NCBI GenBank assembly: GCA_910579085.1
Contig: CAJTRU010000025.1
Coordinates: 10,921 to 49,487 of the forward strand
Length of the DNA: 38,567 nucleotides
Reading direction: 5' to 3'
Source of the DNA: an uncultured Lachnospiraceae bacterium
Lineage (GTDB): Bacteria; Bacillota; Clostridia; Lachnospirales; Lachnospiraceae
Below are positions 7,239-14,842 of this stretch, piece by piece. The notes under the pieces were generated by a model. The model was not told the DNA's origin, ran no database searches, and was given only the letters and a program-made list of their open reading frames with translations. Every line of letters starts with the position of its first letter. Positions within the stretch are counted from its first letter, which is position 1. A program made the translations under genes and the position numbers.

Positions 7239-9650
7239 ATGAATGAGAAAAAAACAGCGTCAAAAATGATTTCTCTCATGTCAAAACAGAGTCTTAAATC
7301 AAGCCAGATGCGTAACTTTTTCGTTATGATTACCATTGTTTTGGCATCAGCTCTTTTGACTACCATTCTTATGTTTGCGATAGGACAAAGGCAGCAGGTT
7401 AAAAATGACCTGTCCCATAGACAGCAGGTGGTTTACTTTAATCTGACTGGCAAACAGGTGGAAAATCTGCAGGTGGATGAGAGGATTTTTTACCAGATTA
7501 AAGCAAAGATGGGAGTCCGTACCCAGATGGATGGTTTTGACGTGATGCCTTGTTATCTCAGCGGTTTATCAGAGGAAATAAGAGTTTTTGCAGCGTTAGA
7601 GCAAGGAGAACTTCCTAAAGAAGAACATGAAATTGCAGTGCAGGCTGCCATGTTGGAAAAAATGGGAATAGAACCTCAGATAGGCAGCAAGCTAAAGCTT
7701 GATTTTTATGATGGCAGCATAGAGACATTTACAATCAGTGGTATCTTGAATGGCAGTGAAAATGTAAAGCAGTTCTCGGTACTATTATCTGAAAGCTATG
7801 CAGAAAGCGGAAGCCAGCTAAAAGATGTGCCTTACGAGGTATATGCAAAAATCTATGGTGCAGCCAGTATGGGAGCTGAGGAATGTAAAGAAACAATGTT
7901 CCGTATTGGAAAAGACGCAGGCATTGACAGAAAAAATATCAGTCCTTCAAAAGCATTTCTTGATTCATTGTCTGTGAATATGCAGTTTGTGATGCTTTAC
8001 AGCGTAACCGGGGCAGTTATTCTGCTTGCCTGCGTCCTTGTGGTTTATGGGGTATTTTACCTGTCTGTCATCGGCAGAATCCATCAGTTTGGACAGCTAC
8101 GTACTATCGGTGCGACAAAGAAACAGATGAAAAAGTTTGTTTCCCATGAGGGCAGGATGTTGTATCTCCGCTCTGCTCCAGTTGGTATTTTGATTGGCAG
8201 TATTGCGGGATATTTCATTATTCCAGACGGATTTCACATCTGGAACACCCTTTGGATTATTGTTCTTGTGTTTGTGGTTATTTATGTTATTACAATGGTT
8301 TCGGTACATAAGCCTGCACGGCTTGCGGCGGCTGTTTCGCCAATGGAAGCGCTACGCTATGTATCACAGGATGGTATGAAAAAGACCGCAAATAAAAAAT
8401 TCTGCCGCAAGCTGTCCCCGATGGGCTTGGGGTTTATGAATTTCTCTAAAAACAGAAAGAAAGCAATCATCACAATGCTTTCTCTTTCTTTGGGCGGTAT
8501 CCTCTTTATGACAGCCGCAACCTATATGTCTTCTTTTGATAAAGAGAAGTATACAAGACAGGGCTATTTTGCAGATGCAGAGTTTCATATTGGATATGCA
8601 CAGTCTGCTATAGAGCTGAATGAAAATGGCCTGAGTGGTATGCAGGCAGAGATGCCTTTAGATAGTGGAATGGTACAGGAAATTTCTTCCTTAGATGGTG
8701 TGGAGAAGGTGACGGAAATCAAGAGCTTTGGTGTCCGGTTTGACTATCCGGAAAACGATGAATATGGTAACGATGATATGATTTATCCTCTGACCGGGGA
8801 AGAGACAAAGGAGATTGTCAAATATTTGGAAGACGGAAGTTACGATTATGATAAATTGATGAGTGGCGATTATATTCTTACGGCAGACAATGGCAATGTG
8901 GCAGAAATTTACGGATGGGAATTTAAGGTTGGTGATACGATTGTACTCCACTACTATGACGGTAGCAAAATGGTGGAAAAGGATGTTACAATACTCGGTA
9001 TTCTGAATGACGAGTATAACCTTAACCACGATGGACTTGAAGGATGGTTTTTGATGCCTGGACAGGTAGTACTGAATTGGCTCTCATATGACAGCTTAAA
9101 TGCCCATTTGCTTGTATCAACCGATATGGATAAAGAAGAAACTGTCCAAGAAGCACTTACTGGAATGTTGGAGAAAAAGAGCGGATTGAACCTTGAAACT
9201 TATGCTGAGCGGAAAGTTGTTTATGAACAGGCTGCCAGCCAGGTGTTTGTTGCTATCAGCGGACTTGCCATTTTCATTATGATGTTTAGTATTTTAAGTA
9301 TGATGAATACGCTTATTACTAATATTGTTACCCGCAAACAGGAACTTGCAATGCTGGAAGCTATCGGAATGAGCAAAGTCCAAATCCGTAAGATGCTGCT
9401 TGGAGAAAGCCTGTTTATGATACTTGCTACTGTTGGTGTGACGATAACCACCGGTACGTTATCTGGCTATGTACTCAGTAATATGCTTTACAATATGGGA
9501 GCATTTTATATGGCTTTTCAGTTTCCTATGAACCTTGCACTTATCTATACAGGTGTACTGGTTGCAGTACCGCTTCTGATTACGCTTGTGTTAATGCACA
9601 ACTTCTCCAAAGAAGCACTTGTAGAAAGATTAAGGGGAATGGAAAATTGA
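7239..9650 (+). CDS. FtsX-like ABC transporter permease
   Basis: Membrane partner of the preceding ATPase, 803 residues. An N-terminal transmembrane segment (about 20-42) is followed by a large extracellular region, a first FtsX block with three membrane segments (about 245-370, with IGRIHQFGQLRTIGATKKQM), a fourth membrane segment, a second long extracellular domain (about 435-670) and a second FtsX block at the C-terminus (about 680-800, with TRKQELAMLEAIGMSKVQIRK-like sequence). This duplicated layout is typical of macrolide- or peptide-type and lipoprotein-type exporters rather than the 10-helix BceB form. The ATG at 7239 follows TAGGAGG at ideal distance; an upstream GTG at 7230 sits inside that site. 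Confidence 0.9.
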   Translation: MNEKKTASKMISLMSKQSLKSSQMRNFFVMITIVLASALLTTILMFAIGQRQQVKNDLSHRQQVVYFNLTGKQVENLQVDERIFYQIKAKMGVRTQMDGFDVMPCYLSGLSEEIRVFAALEQGELPKEEHEIAVQAAMLEKMGIEPQIGSKLKLDFYDGSIETFTISGILNGSENVKQFSVLLSESYAESGSQLKDVPYEVYAKIYGAASMGAEECKETMFRIGKDAGIDRKNISPSKAFLDSLSVNMQFVMLYSVTGAVILLACVLVVYGVFYLSVIGRIHQFGQLRTIGATKKQMKKFVSHEGRMLYLRSAPVGILIGSIAGYFIIPDGFHIWNTLWIIVLVFVVIYVITMVSVHKPARLAAAVSPMEALRYVSQDGMKKTANKKFCRKLSPMGLGFMNFSKNRKKAIITMLSLSLGGILFMTAATYMSSFDKEKYTRQGYFADAEFHIGYAQSAIELNENGLSGMQAEMPLDSGMVQEISSLDGVEKVTEIKSFGVRFDYPENDEYGNDDMIYPLTGEETKEIVKYLEDGSYDYDKLMSGDYILTADNGNVAEIYGWEFKVGDTIVLHYYDGSKMVEKDVTILGILNDEYNLNHDGLEGWFLMPGQVVLNWLSYDSLNAHLLVSTDMDKEETVQEALTGMLEKKSGLNLETYAERKVVYEQAASQVFVAISGLAIFIMMFSILSMMNTLITNIVTRKQELAMLEAIGMSKVQIRKMLLGESLFMILATVGVTITTGTLSGYVLSNMLYNMGAFYMAFQFPMNLALIYTGVLVAVPLLITLVLMHNFSKEALVERLRGMEN

Positions 9651-10090
9651 TATACGAATATACAATCAGAATTATAGGAGAGTATGATATTTTAGTACTC
9701 TCCCCTCAAATGATTGCCCAGTTAATAAGAAAGATAAAGACATCTGACAGTAAAGAACTGGTTATTTCTGCGGAAGAGATTCTTCCGCAGGGATATTCAG
9801 AATATCTTGCCCATGTTATTGAAAGCAATCTGGACATACATCAAGAAAATGAGGTTTATAAAATAATTGCTGGGCAAATTGACAAGCTCAAAATCAATGA
9901 GCAAAAGTGCTTTGATAAAGTTGGGTTTACAACAGAGCCAAATGACATACATTTCATGTTGGATACAAATGACTATTTCTATATGTTGGTAAAAGAGAAA
10001 AAATCAAGTTTTTCCTATGTTTACAAAGAATTAAATGGAAAGAGTGTGAAAGTCACCTTAATATACCAACATCCGGCAAGTGATATGTAA
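9647..10090 (+). CDS. Hypothetical 147-residue protein, coupled to the permease
   Basis: Begins at a TTG overlapping the permease stop (TTGA), with TAAGGGGA ahead of it, so it is probably translationally coupled. It is soluble, rich in charged residues, with no signal peptide or recognised motif; features include IIGEYDILVLSPQMIAQLIRKI at the N-terminus and FMLDTNDYFYMLVKEKKSSFSYVYK near the end. I do not recognise the family. Position as the last gene of the operon suggests an accessory role with the transporter. Confidence 0.65.
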   Translation: MIYEYTIRIIGEYDILVLSPQMIAQLIRKIKTSDSKELVISAEEILPQGYSEYLAHVIESNLDIHQENEVYKIIAGQIDKLKINEQKCFDKVGFTTEPNDIHFMLDTNDYFYMLVKEKKSSFSYVYKELNGKSVKVTLIYQHPASDM

Positions 10091-10339
10091 TATAATGCAG
10101 GTGAGAAATAGTAAATGAAAACCGGATGGATATATTGTCTGGAATGTAAAAAAGATGTTCCGATGGGCTGGTTTGTTATGTGCTGGACATTCTCCGGCTT
10201 CGCTTTTTGAAGTCTGGAGGGCTTTTTATTGACTTCAGGATTTGGACTATTACAGCACCACAGGCAAATATATCCATAGCAAGACACATTCCAATGCGCA
10301 TCAGGCGGTATTTATCATAGAACCAAAGAAGAAAGATAA

Positions 10340-10525
10340 TTTAAAATCATTAAAGAATACATAGAAGCTGGAATAGTATAGCTTTAAAGAGAATGATACC
10401 ATATATTGCATAGGTAAAGAGGTATCTGGTATTGACAATTTATGACTGGCTAATTTACCAGAGGAATTAAAACAGCCAGGAAAACATTCAGCAGCCAGAA
10501 AATTGGAAGAAATAAAAGGTAAAGA
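10340..10525 (+). pseudogene. Strongly decayed relative of the RlmD-tail module
   Basis: The DNA follows 2060-2235 with many changes and several stops: ATTAAAGAATACATAGAAG matches ATTAATGAGTACATAGAAG, then CTTTAAAG, a shared ACCA.ATAT segment, and finally a frame reading LPEELKQPGKHSAARKLEEI, which parallels VEEFKKPRKHPPKEKVEAI. The similarity is clear at both ends and weak in the middle. It would be a third, older copy of the module, in the same orientation as A and B. Confidence 0.55.
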
Positions 10526-10540
10526 AAATTCTGTAAAGAA

Positions 10541-10669
10541 CAGTATGTATCAGAAACAGGATGGTTTGAAATTACAGAAGCAGAAGATTGGGAAATCTTT
10601 GGTGCAGTAAGAAATGTGAGATGTGGCAGCTGGTATGTTATGTATTTTGGTGGTAAATGGAAATTATAA
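10541..10669 (+). pseudogene. Fragment of an unrecognised protein
   Basis: An open 42-codon stretch ending at TAA 10667-10669, without a start codon, containing VSETGWFEITEAEDWEIFGA and a Trp/Gly/Tyr-rich end (WYVMYFGGKWKL). Its composition looks protein-like, so it may be the 3' remnant of a lost gene. I do not recognise it. Confidence 0.3.
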
Positions 10670-10715
10670 GTGGTATAATTATATTTATAATTTGAACAAT
10701 AGGGGGTATTCAAAT

Positions 10716-11471
10716 ATGATAGATTATAGTATTCAAAATAAAAAGGCATGGGAATATAATGTGTATGAGTTTTGGGTGAAGCAATCAGGCACACCAGCTG
10801 ATAGAGCAAAAATGGACTTAGAAAATCCTATAGGAATGTTGAAAAAATATTCTGTTTACTTTGATAACTATAATGGTATCAGAGTAGCAAACATATGTGG
10901 TTCTTGTGGAAAGAAGGCGGTTCCTTTAGCTATTTTAGGAGCAGAAGTTACTGTATTTGATATTTCAGAAGATAATAAGAAATATGCGCTTGAAGTGGCA
11001 AATGCTGCAAAAGTTGATTTGAATTTTGAGGTATGTGATATATTGGAAATTGATACAGAGAAGTACGGAAATTATTTTGATGTAGTGTTTATGGAAGGTG
11101 GAGTATTACATTATTTTCATGAGATTGATGACTTTATGTGTATTATGTATTCATTATTGAAAGACAATGGAAAAATGATATGTAGTGATTTTCATCCATT
11201 TACAAAAATATCAGATATATTGAATTTTGAACAACCAGTTATGAGTTATTTTTCAAAAGAAATATTTAAGGGAGAAATGGCACATGCCCGCTTTTTTGAA
11301 GAAAATATCCGGGAACAGATGCCTAAGTGCAGTTATAGAAAGTATACAATTAGTGAGATTATCAATTCTGTTATAAATAGTGGTTTTACTCTAAGGAAGT
11401 TTGATGAACATCCTGCATGGACAAATGAAAAAGTACCTGGAGAGTTTACTATTGTGGCGGATAAACAATAA
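10716..11471 (+). CDS. Class I SAM-dependent methyltransferase
   Basis: A 251-residue cytoplasmic methyltransferase. Motif I is RVANICGSCGKKAVPLAILGAEVT, with the acidic residue in VFDIS after it; motif IV-like FDVVFMEGGVLHYF and a post-motif LKDNGKMICSDFHPF follow. The ATG at 10716 is preceded by AGGGGGT and is preferred over an upstream frame start at 10623. Target unknown: the sequence fits small-molecule methyltransferases better than DNA or rRNA enzymes. It stands alone, followed by a DUF4357 remnant. Confidence 0.8.
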   Translation: MIDYSIQNKKAWEYNVYEFWVKQSGTPADRAKMDLENPIGMLKKYSVYFDNYNGIRVANICGSCGKKAVPLAILGAEVTVFDISEDNKKYALEVANAAKVDLNFEVCDILEIDTEKYGNYFDVVFMEGGVLHYFHEIDDFMCIMYSLLKDNGKMICSDFHPFTKISDILNFEQPVMSYFSKEIFKGEMAHARFFEENIREQMPKCSYRKYTISEIINSVINSGFTLRKFDEHPAWTNEKVPGEFTIVADKQ

Positions 11472-11496
11472 CCTTCAGGTTGTATGTGGATTTTGA

Positions 11497-11949
11497 AACA
11501 GTATTTTGTATTTATTCTTTAGCCGTATTGCAACTAACACAGAAATGGATGAATTTATTGATAATATGCGGTTAATCCTGGGAGTATTAGGGCATAAGGT
11601 TTTAGAACCATCTGTACGAAGCCAGGGCAATGAAAATGAGAATATTTATATTTTGCAAGACCGTTCTGGAATTAAGGCAAGTGGTAAACTGGTTTCAGAA
11701 GGATTTGCAGTATTGAAAGGTTCCAGGATTTCTGCTAATACCGCCCCGTCTTTAACAGCGCCGGTTGTTGCCAGAAGACAAACTTTAATAGATAAAGGCA
11801 TTATTGATGTAAATTATATTTTTACGCAGGACTGGACATTTACAAGTCCCTCGCTTGCTGCTGCTATAGTTATGGGGTATAGTATTAATGGCAGAAATGC
11901 CTGGAAAAATAGAAATGGATTGTCTTTGAAGGAAATAGAGGAGAGATAA
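11497..11949 (+). pseudogene. DUF4357 domain remnant, N-terminally truncated
   Basis: The open frame contains DEFIDNMRLILGVLGHKVLEP, then a DUF4357 domain: GIKASGKLVSEGFAVLKGSRI, an FTSPSLAAAIVMGYSINGRNAW motif and a final LSLKEIEE. Proteins with this arrangement usually begin with a GIY-YIG nuclease domain, which is missing here. A stop codon lies at 11494-11496 and the only early start is a TTG at 11506 without a ribosome site. I therefore read it as the 3' half of a lost GIY-YIG/DUF4357 gene, although a short protein cannot be excluded. Confidence 0.65.
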
Positions 11950-12011
11950 ATACATACATATATAAAAGGTGCGGCAATTAATTTTAAGAAAGTAATATAA
12001 AGGGTGTTTTT

Positions 12012-13118
12012 ATGGAATTACCATATTCTGATGGCCTTGAGATACAATATCTTAACCGGCTATTTGATAAAACTAGTGAATGTTATAAATTTTTCTGGTT
12101 TAAGGCAATTATTACTAAAATCCAGGAAGGGAAAGACATTATTACATATGAAGAATTAGTTAATGAAATGATAGCAGATGCCTGGTATATGGTTACAGAA
12201 TACCATTTAAACCTTGGGCCAAGAGATAATTTAGAGAAACTGGTAAATTATATTAGAAGCATTAGTGGTTTTAAAACTTCTGAAAAAAAAGAGATAATAT
12301 TAAAGTTTCTGGAGAACTGCAATGACAAAGAAGTATTAAGAAAGAAACGTGTGCTAGTTTATAATGTACCATACCGCCTGCAAGCGCCATTTATGGATAC
12401 AATAAAGGGAAAGGCATGGGATATACCAGAAACCCGCCTTATTGACAGGATTAATAAAGAGAAACATCTTATATATTATTTTTCTATGTTAAATGGTATG
12501 AATACAACAATACATATCCAGCCAGGATGGTTTAAATATATAGATGGAAACCAGGAAATTCTAAAGGGATGGCTTCAATATAATATGATTATATATTTGC
12601 AGAAGAGAAATCCAAGTGTTCCTGGAATTGCAGACAAGCTACAGCCTCCAAAGGAACGTAAACTGGATAAAGTACAGAAATACTGGAAACTTATATTAAC
12701 TGTAAAACCAGTTTATGAAATTTATGGTGATAAAATAATTACAGAAAAGGATATCTCTATTGACCATTTTGTACCATGGTCATATGTGGCACATGATGAA
12801 TTCTGGAATTTGCATCCTACTACAAGGGAAATTAATAGTAGTAAAAGTAACAATCTTCCAGACTGGAATATCTATTTTCCAAAGCTTTGCAGGCTGGAAT
12901 ATTTCTCATATGAAGTAATGAATACAAATAAAATTGTTATGGAGGCTTTTGAGAAATGTGCAAAAGAGCATTTAAATAATAGTGATATCAGGGCACATAT
13001 TTATAAAAAGGATTTGTCATTGGAAATGTTTTCTAATGCTTTAGAGGAGGTGGTTTACCCAGTATACCAGTCTGCAAGGAATTGTGGTTTCCATAACTGG
13101 GTTTATAAACCAGTTTAG
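12012..13118 (+). CDS. HNH endonuclease domain protein
   Basis: A 368-residue protein with an N-terminal region of unknown role (MELPYSDGLEIQYLNRLFDK..., SECYKFFWFKAI) and a C-terminal HNH-type nuclease motif: SIDHFVPWSYVAHDEFWNL (D251, H252, N266) followed by INSSKSNNLP (N275, K278). The core is the beta-beta-alpha metal fold used by nucleases in restriction, mobile-element and repair systems. The ATG follows AAAGGGTG at 12000-12007. The neighbourhood (nuclease remnant before, GNAT after) looks accessory. I cannot name a partner methylase or helicase here, so a role in defence is only a possibility. Confidence 0.8.
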   Translation: MELPYSDGLEIQYLNRLFDKTSECYKFFWFKAIITKIQEGKDIITYEELVNEMIADAWYMVTEYHLNLGPRDNLEKLVNYIRSISGFKTSEKKEIILKFLENCNDKEVLRKKRVLVYNVPYRLQAPFMDTIKGKAWDIPETRLIDRINKEKHLIYYFSMLNGMNTTIHIQPGWFKYIDGNQEILKGWLQYNMIIYLQKRNPSVPGIADKLQPPKERKLDKVQKYWKLILTVKPVYEIYGDKIITEKDISIDHFVPWSYVAHDEFWNLHPTTREINSSKSNNLPDWNIYFPKLCRLEYFSYEVMNTNKIVMEAFEKCAKEHLNNSDIRAHIYKKDLSLEMFSNALEEVVYPVYQSARNCGFHNWVYKPV

Positions 13119-13172
13119 TGGTATATAAATAGGATTACTTATAATAGATAAATATTAATATTGGAGGATTTT

Positions 13173-13574
13173 ATGGAGATTATTTATAAAAAAGATAATA
13201 GTTATTCCAAGGATGATGTGAGGGAGTTATTTTTATCTGTAAACTGGCTTTCTGGGAAATATCCAGAAAGGCTGAAGAAGGCTTTAGATAATTGTGAAAC
13301 AGTAATTACTGCATGGGATGGAAATAAGCTGGCAGGATTAATAAATGCAATAGATGATGGGGAATTAACTGCTTATGTCCATTATCTTTGTGTAAATCCG
13401 GAATACCAGGGTGCTGGAATTGGAAAGGAACTGTTAAAACAAATTAAAGAAAAATATAAGGATTATTTATATATTATTCTGATTGCAGAGAATGAAGGCC
13501 TGGTTGGATATTATAAGAAAAATGGATTTGAACATATGGATGGAAGATATGTATTAATGGTACAAAATAAATAG
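13173..13574 (+). CDS. GNAT family N-acetyltransferase
   Basis: A 133-residue single-domain acetyl-CoA-dependent acetyltransferase. The acetyl-CoA pyrophosphate-binding motif A is seen in YLCVNPEYQGAGIGKELLKQI (Q-x-x-G-x-G), followed by LIAENEGLVGYYKKNGFEHM of motif B. The ATG at 13173 is supported by TTGGAGG at 13161-13167; an earlier in-frame TTG at 13161 lies within that site. Substrate unknown; small-molecule or protein amines are both possible. Confidence 0.88.
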   Translation: MEIIYKKDNSYSKDDVRELFLSVNWLSGKYPERLKKALDNCETVITAWDGNKLAGLINAIDDGELTAYVHYLCVNPEYQGAGIGKELLKQIKEKYKDYLYIILIAENEGLVGYYKKNGFEHMDGRYVLMVQNK

Positions 13575-13677
13575 TTTTTTGATAATGGGAATTAATATGG
13601 AAATAAATCCAGGCTTGGTGATATTAATAATTGATGTTGCTGGAATAAGAATAATTGTAAGTTAAGGTGACATATTT

Positions 13678-13995
13678 GTGTATATTGATGATATGGTCAG
13701 GGAAATAAGTAAATATCCAAATGGTACATATTTAAAGATAGAATGGGAAAACAGCCAGTTAGTGCTAGAAGGAATAATAGATACAATTTATGAGACTGAT
13801 AATGGATTAGAAGAAGATGATGCTGGATATATGGAATTTTACGCATGTTCATTCCGTATAGAAAAAATTATTAAAAATGTTAGCAACAGGAATTACAATA
13901 TTGGCAGTTTAATGGAAATATCTATAGAAAATCCACCAGTAATAATTACGTTACATGATGGAAGTATTATATGGCAGGATGGCAATAGTAAATAG
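13678..13995 (+). CDS. Small hypothetical protein
   Basis: A 105-residue acidic protein with a GTG start preceded by AAGGTGA at 13665-13671. Sequence pattern (TYLKIEWENSQLVLEGIID, FRIEKII, GSLMEISIENPPVIITLHDG) suggests a beta-strand-rich domain. No signal peptide, membrane segment or motif I recognise. Its size and acidity are like many island-encoded immunity or accessory proteins, but nothing here proves that. Confidence 0.5.
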   Translation: MYIDDMVREISKYPNGTYLKIEWENSQLVLEGIIDTIYETDNGLEEDDAGYMEFYACSFRIEKIIKNVSNRNYNIGSLMEISIENPPVIITLHDGSIIWQDGNSK

Positions 13996-14167
13996 TCTGT
14001 ATATGGATATTAATGGGATATAATAATGTGTTTTTGCAGCATAATACAGTTTATGGTATTGAAGGGAAATGTGGAGATGGTTATTTAACAATGTCATAAT
14101 ATAAGTCAAGTCCATATTCCCTATGTCATTTAAAAAGCTGTTTTTTATATATACAGGAGGCAGGCAG

Positions 14168-14758
14168 ATGTACGATGAAACGATTAACTATTATAACAAT
14201 AATGCAAAGGAGTTCGCAGACAGGACAGTAAATACGGATATGGGTATCTGCCAGGGCAGGTTTACTGCACTGCTGGATAAGGGGGCTTGTATACTTGATG
14301 CAGGATGTGGAAGCGGCAGGGACAGTAAATTTTTTGCAAGCCAGGGATTTAATGTAACTGCTATAGATGGTTCAAGTGAAATGTGCCTGGTTGCGTCAGG
14401 CTATACTGGTTTAAAAGTGGAATGTATAAGGTTTGATGAAATGGAATTTAATAACAGGTTTGACGGGATTTGGGCATGTGCTTCGCTTCTGCATATAGGA
14501 AAGAATGAACTTCCAGATATATTGTGCAGGTTTAATAAAGCATTGAAGCCTGGAGGGATTATGTATGCCTCATTCAAATATGGCAACAAAGAGGAACACC
14601 GTCTTGGACGTTTTTTTAGTGATTATAATATGGATGAAGTTAAGAAAATATTTTTAGGCGGAGGATTATTTGAACTGGAGGAATGTTTTGAAACAGAAGA
14701 CTTCCGTCCAGAATATAAGGAGAAGCCCTGGGTAAATATTATTGTAAGGAAGAAATAA
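14168..14758 (+). CDS. Class I SAM-dependent methyltransferase, TehB-like
   Basis: A 196-residue cytoplasmic methyltransferase. Motif I is ILDAGCGSGRDSKFFASQGF with VTAIDGSSEM supplying the acidic residue for the SAM ribose, then IRFDEMEF, FDGIWACASLLHI (motif IV) and LKPGGIMYASFKYG (motif VI). The N-terminal YDETINYYNNNAKEFADRT is typical of small-molecule methyltransferases of the TehB/Methyltransf_25 type. The ATG at 14168 follows AGGAGG at 14156-14161; the in-frame ATG at 14123 lacks one. Monocistronic, ended by a hairpin. Confidence 0.85.
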   Translation: MYDETINYYNNNAKEFADRTVNTDMGICQGRFTALLDKGACILDAGCGSGRDSKFFASQGFNVTAIDGSSEMCLVASGYTGLKVECIRFDEMEFNNRFDGIWACASLLHIGKNELPDILCRFNKALKPGGIMYASFKYGNKEEHRLGRFFSDYNMDEVKKIFLGGGLFELEECFETEDFRPEYKEKPWVNIIVRKK

Positions 14759-14775
14759 TGCAGGTTATTATAAGT

Positions 14776-14810
14776 ACAAGCTGCTGTAAATGTAAGTTAC
14801 AGCAGCTTGT
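14776..14810. terminator. Hairpin between convergent genes
   Basis: A perfect 14-bp stem (14776-14789 with 14797-14810, ACAAGCTGCTGTAA) and 7-base loop, placed 18 bp after the methyltransferase stop and 33 bp beyond the end of the minus-strand CotH-like gene. There is no long T-run on either side, so termination efficiency is uncertain. Confidence 0.55.
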
Positions 14811-14842
14811 AAACATAAGTGTAAATTTATTTGTATTGTTAT

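Larger units (their letters stand above)
10091..10715 (+). other. Decayed intergenic region with gene fragments
   Basis: No intact gene. A 31-codon frame from 10114 (MKTGWIYCLECKKDVP...) ends in a partial hairpin near 10190-10222 that includes CTCCGGCTTC and GAAGTCTGGAG. Another open stretch from about 10240 reads LDYYSTTGKYIHSKTHSNAH and EPKKK without a start codon. A decayed tail-module homologue (10340-10525) and a 42-codon fragment (10541-10669) are listed separately. A -10-like TATAAT at 10674-10679 may belong to the promoter of the following methyltransferase, but I found no -35 at proper spacing. Confidence 0.5.
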
